Part shown: in pieces, positions 37,836 through 39,853 of the stretch
How the letters are laid out: every line of letters begins with the position of its first letter
Position numbering within the stretch: the first letter of the stretch is position 1
Origin: an uncultured bacterium
GTDB lineage: Bacteria > Gemmatimonadota > Gemmatimonadetes > Longimicrobiales > RSA9
Reading direction: 5' to 3'
DNA: 39,853 nucleotides
NCBI GenBank assembly: GCA_937889645.1
Contig: CALBZE010000029.1
Span: 1-39,853 of the forward strand
Position numbers and translations under genes: made by a program
The notes under the pieces: model-generated
Databases searched by the model: none
Told to the model about the DNA's origin: nothing
The model's input: only the letters and a program-made list of their open reading frames with translations

Positions 37836-39215
37836 TCAGCCCACGAGCGCGAGGACCGGCACCGCGTCGTCCACGACGTCGCGCGGCTCGGCCGGCGTCG
37901 CCGTGGCGAGCAGGGAGCTGAGCTGCTCCGTCGCTTCGGCGAGTTCGCCCAGGCCGGCGGCCATCTCCTCGGCGGTCGCGCTCATCTCCTCCGCTGCGGC
38001 GGCGAGCTGCGTCACCTCCGCGCTCATCACCTCGAGGGCTTCGGTGTTGATGTCGATCTGCCGCTCGATCTCTTGCATCCCCGCCTGCACCAGGACGATG
38101 TGGTCGGCGACGATGCGCGTCCGGTCCACGACGGTGCCGAACCCCTCGGCCGCCTCGGCCACGTCGCGCACGACGACTTCGCCCGTCCTGACGCACTGGT
38201 TGAGGACGCCCCGGAGGCGGATCGCGGCGCGGTTGGAATCGCGGACGATGAGCTGGATCTCCGCGGCCGCGGCCGCCGCATTCTCCGCGAGCTTGCGTAC
38301 TTCCTCGGCGACGACTCCGAAGCCGTGCCCGCTCTCCCCGAAGCGCGCGGCCTCGATCGACGCGTTCACCGCGAGGATGTTGGTCTGCCGCGTGATCGAG
38401 CGGATCGTGTCGACGAAGTCCGTCGTGCGCTGGGCCGCGGCCGCGAGCTCCTTCATCCCGTCGATCGCGGCGCGAACGTCGTCGAGGAGCCCCTCGACGC
38501 TCCGCGCGCTCGCGAACATCGCCGCGTTCTGCGCCTCGGCCAGTTCGCGCATCGAGGTGTTCAGCCGCACCGCTTCGGCGAGCCCTTCGGCGACGTCGCG
38601 CGCAGCGGACGCGACCACCCTGGCCGCCTCGGCCGCCCGCTGAACGGCGCCGGCGTTGACCCCGGCGTCGTTCGAGATTTCCTGCACCGTTTCCGCGAGA
38701 TCCTCACCCGCACCCGAGAGCTGCTGCGTCGTCGACGCCAGCCGCTCGATCTCGCGCCCCGCGTCGCGGACCAACTGCTCCCGCGCCTCCAGCATCAGCG
38801 CCGTCCGCACCCGCAGGTCGGCCAGCGAATCGGTCAGAGACGCGAGCCCCGGGATCGCCGCGGACGGGATCCGGGGCACGTCGTCGCCACGGGCGGCGCG
38901 CACCACATCCTGACGCGCCCACCGCTCGACCCGGGCGACCGATCTCTCCGCCACGTTCAGCGCCCACGCCACTCCCAGGTCCGCAAGGGCGATCACCACG
39001 AGGATCGCCCGGATCGGCCACTCACTCGCGAAGCCGGCCGCGAGGAGCGCGAGCGCGCCCTTCGCGGCCACGATCCGGTCCAGCCGCGCCGCCGAGACGG
39101 CCCGCACGACCACCCCTCCCACCACCCCCCTGCCCCACTCGACCATGCGACGACGCAACGACACGAAATCCGGACGCTTCCACGCCCGGAGCCTCTGTTC
39201 CATATCGTCGAACAT
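37836..39215 (-). CDS. Methyl-accepting chemotaxis-type signalling protein without sensor domain
   Basis: A 459-residue MCP. After a basic N-terminus, residues 50-90 make two hydrophobic segments with only a few residues between them (ALALLAAGFA and AILVVIALADLGVAWAL), so there is no periplasmic ligand-binding domain. The rest is the long coiled-coil signalling domain with the MCP tip at 268-310 (FVDTIRSITRQTNILAVNASIEAARFGESGHGFGVVAEEVRKLAEN, cited for its QTN, NA.IEAAR, GFGVVAEEVR parts). HAMP-like sequence is not obvious. It would need CheA/CheW, which are not in the window. ATG at 39215 or 39203; no clear ribosome binding site, and the start region overlaps the first degenerate unit of the 24-bp array. 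Confidence 0.9.
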   Translation of the reverse strand: MFDDMEQRLRAWKRPDFVSLRRRMVEWGRGVVGGVVVRAVSAARLDRIVAAKGALALLAAGFASEWPIRAILVVIALADLGVAWALNVAERSVARVERWARQDVVRAARGDDVPRIPSAAIPGLASLTDSLADLRVRTALMLEAREQLVRDAGREIERLASTTQQLSGAGEDLAETVQEISNDAGVNAGAVQRAAEAARVVASAARDVAEGLAEAVRLNTSMRELAEAQNAAMFASARSVEGLLDDVRAAIDGMKELAAAAQRTTDFVDTIRSITRQTNILAVNASIEAARFGESGHGFGVVAEEVRKLAENAAAAAAEIQLIVRDSNRAAIRLRGVLNQCVRTGEVVVRDVAEAAEGFGTVVDRTRIVADHIVLVQAGMQEIERQIDINTEALEVMSAEVTQLAAAAEEMSATAEEMAAGLGELAEATEQLSSLLATATPAEPRDVVDDAVPVLALVG

Positions 39216-39440
39216 ACCGCGAATGATCGGGAATCAAATGACCGCAAACTGCCGGAATCGAACAACCGCCAACGGCGGAAATCACCCCCGCCAACGGCGG
39301 CACCCCAGAGACGGCCTCCTGCGGGCACCGCGCGACCGTCAACGGCGGAATCGAAACGACCGCCAGAACGACCGCCTACTTCGGGACCCGAGCGACCGCC
39401 AACTGCCGGACCCGTGCGACCATCAGTCGGATCAAGGATC
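39214..39440. repeat. 24-bp tandem repeat array, about 9-10 units
   Basis: Units begin near 39214 (degenerate), 39238, 39262, 39286, 39310 (22 bp), 39332, 39356 (12 bp, truncated), 39368, 39392 and 39416 (partial). The best units start GCGACCGCCAAC and end CCGGAATCGA or CCGGACCCGA. On the minus strand each good unit contains TTGACGG or TTGGCGG, resembling a -35 element, and the array occupies the upstream region of the MCP gene. Confidence 0.9.
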
Positions 39441-39853
39441 GCACGCGCCCGTGCCCGCGCGCGGCATCGTGCACGGATCGTGCTACGCCGGCCGCGCGTC
39501 GCCGCATCGCTCGCCACAACATATGCTTCCGAGGCGAAAGCCGGCGCCGCGCCGCGGACGCGGACCCTAAGAAGATGCAAAAGAATGCACCGGACCGGCA
39601 AATGATTCCGGGGTGAGATCCGGGATCGGGTGGCTGCCGGGGCGCGCCGGTGGCGCGCGGGGGTGGGTGACGGCGAGCGCGCGTGCCGCGCGCGGGGGCG
39701 GCCGCACGTTGTACGGCGGGGAGCGGCGCCGCGTCCGCGGCGCGGGAGGCGGCCGGCCGCTGGCGCAGCCGGCGGGGACGGCCCGTTCGGGCGGGTGGCG
39801 GCGCCTTCGACGGCCGCGGGGTGGCCGGCCTTCGGCCGGCGGGTGGGGCCGGC
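39441..39853. other. Right edge, no supported gene
   Basis: No credible gene. The last 250 bases are nearly pure G and C with small hairpins (for example GCCCG-TT-CGGGC at 39781-39792 and GCCGGCC-TTC-GGCCGGC at 39824-39840). It could be the upstream part of a gene or structured RNA that continues outside the window; I cannot tell. Confidence 0.4.

Noticed and set aside
39605..39853. Structured RNA gene at the right edge
   Set aside because: Several small GC hairpins exist but no conserved motif of a known RNA was recognised, and the sequence is cut by the window end.

Overview
The window is very GC-rich (C/G-biased third codon positions throughout) and nearly filled with genes on both strands. 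The gene types fit the phylum Gemmatimonadota: a CBM9-like/DUF5916 outer-membrane protein, a TonB-dependent receptor with a carboxypeptidase-regulatory domain paired with a DUF4249 lipoprotein, a type III glutamine synthetase, a YtcJ-type amidohydrolase, an M28 peptidase with a lipoprotein signal, and a lone MauG/CcpA-type di-haem protein. This placement is inference; there is no rRNA or other marker here. I see no tRNA, rRNA, CRISPR array, prophage or intact insertion sequence.

Layout. 1-5000: a large envelope protein preceded by a 7-bp repeat array, a tiny FmdB-type zinc ribbon, a membrane zinc-ribbon protein and a di-haem cytochrome c peroxidase. 5000-11000: a leftward TolB-like propeller protein, a leftward MarR-GNAT fusion and a rightward UbiD-family decarboxylase, separated by repeat-filled gaps. 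11000-14600: a leftward Fe3+ ABC transporter operon (binding lipoprotein, permease, ATPase) with a Fur-box-like dyad on its promoter. 14700-20000: a protein with three helix-turn-helix-like modules, an RlmL-type RNA methyltransferase, and a leftward group of an unknown protein, a YbdG-type MscS channel and a TrmH-type methyltransferase, then a small barrel protein. 20200-26000: the DUF5916 protein, glutamine synthetase III and a GntR/FCD regulator. 26200-29600: DUF47 (PhoU-like), Pit phosphate permease and an M48 metallopeptidase. 29800-32920: TonB receptor plus DUF4249 lipoprotein. 33000-39853: amidohydrolase, M28 peptidase, small HTH protein, a receiver domain that has lost its phospho-acceptor Asp, a membrane MCP without a sensor domain, and a repeat-rich end.

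The most unusual content is in the gaps. Two convergent gaps (5000-5270 and 10335-10840) share a family of dyads of about 44 bp (AAAC...GTTT ends) spaced by a conserved 15-17 nt linker containing ACATTAGCGGGG, giving a period near 61 bp. The arms vary from unit to unit while the linker stays constant. A related-looking cluster of three abutting dyads sits on the glnA promoter. Other gaps carry tandem repeats with fixed periods: 7 bp (327-417), 17 bp (7742-8048), 24 bp (10076-10186, 16586-16681, 39214-39440) and 13 bp (37760-37811). Most convergent gene pairs in the window are separated by a different repeat or hairpin structure.

How the genes may act together: two transport units are recognisable (Fur-controlled iron uptake; Pit/DUF47 phosphate uptake), plus nitrogen assimilation by GSIII behind a strong dyad-covered promoter, and an outer-membrane receptor/lipoprotein pair of unknown ligand. 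The pseudo-receiver and the MCP are convergent neighbours and may belong to one atypical signalling route; no CheA or CheW is present in the window.
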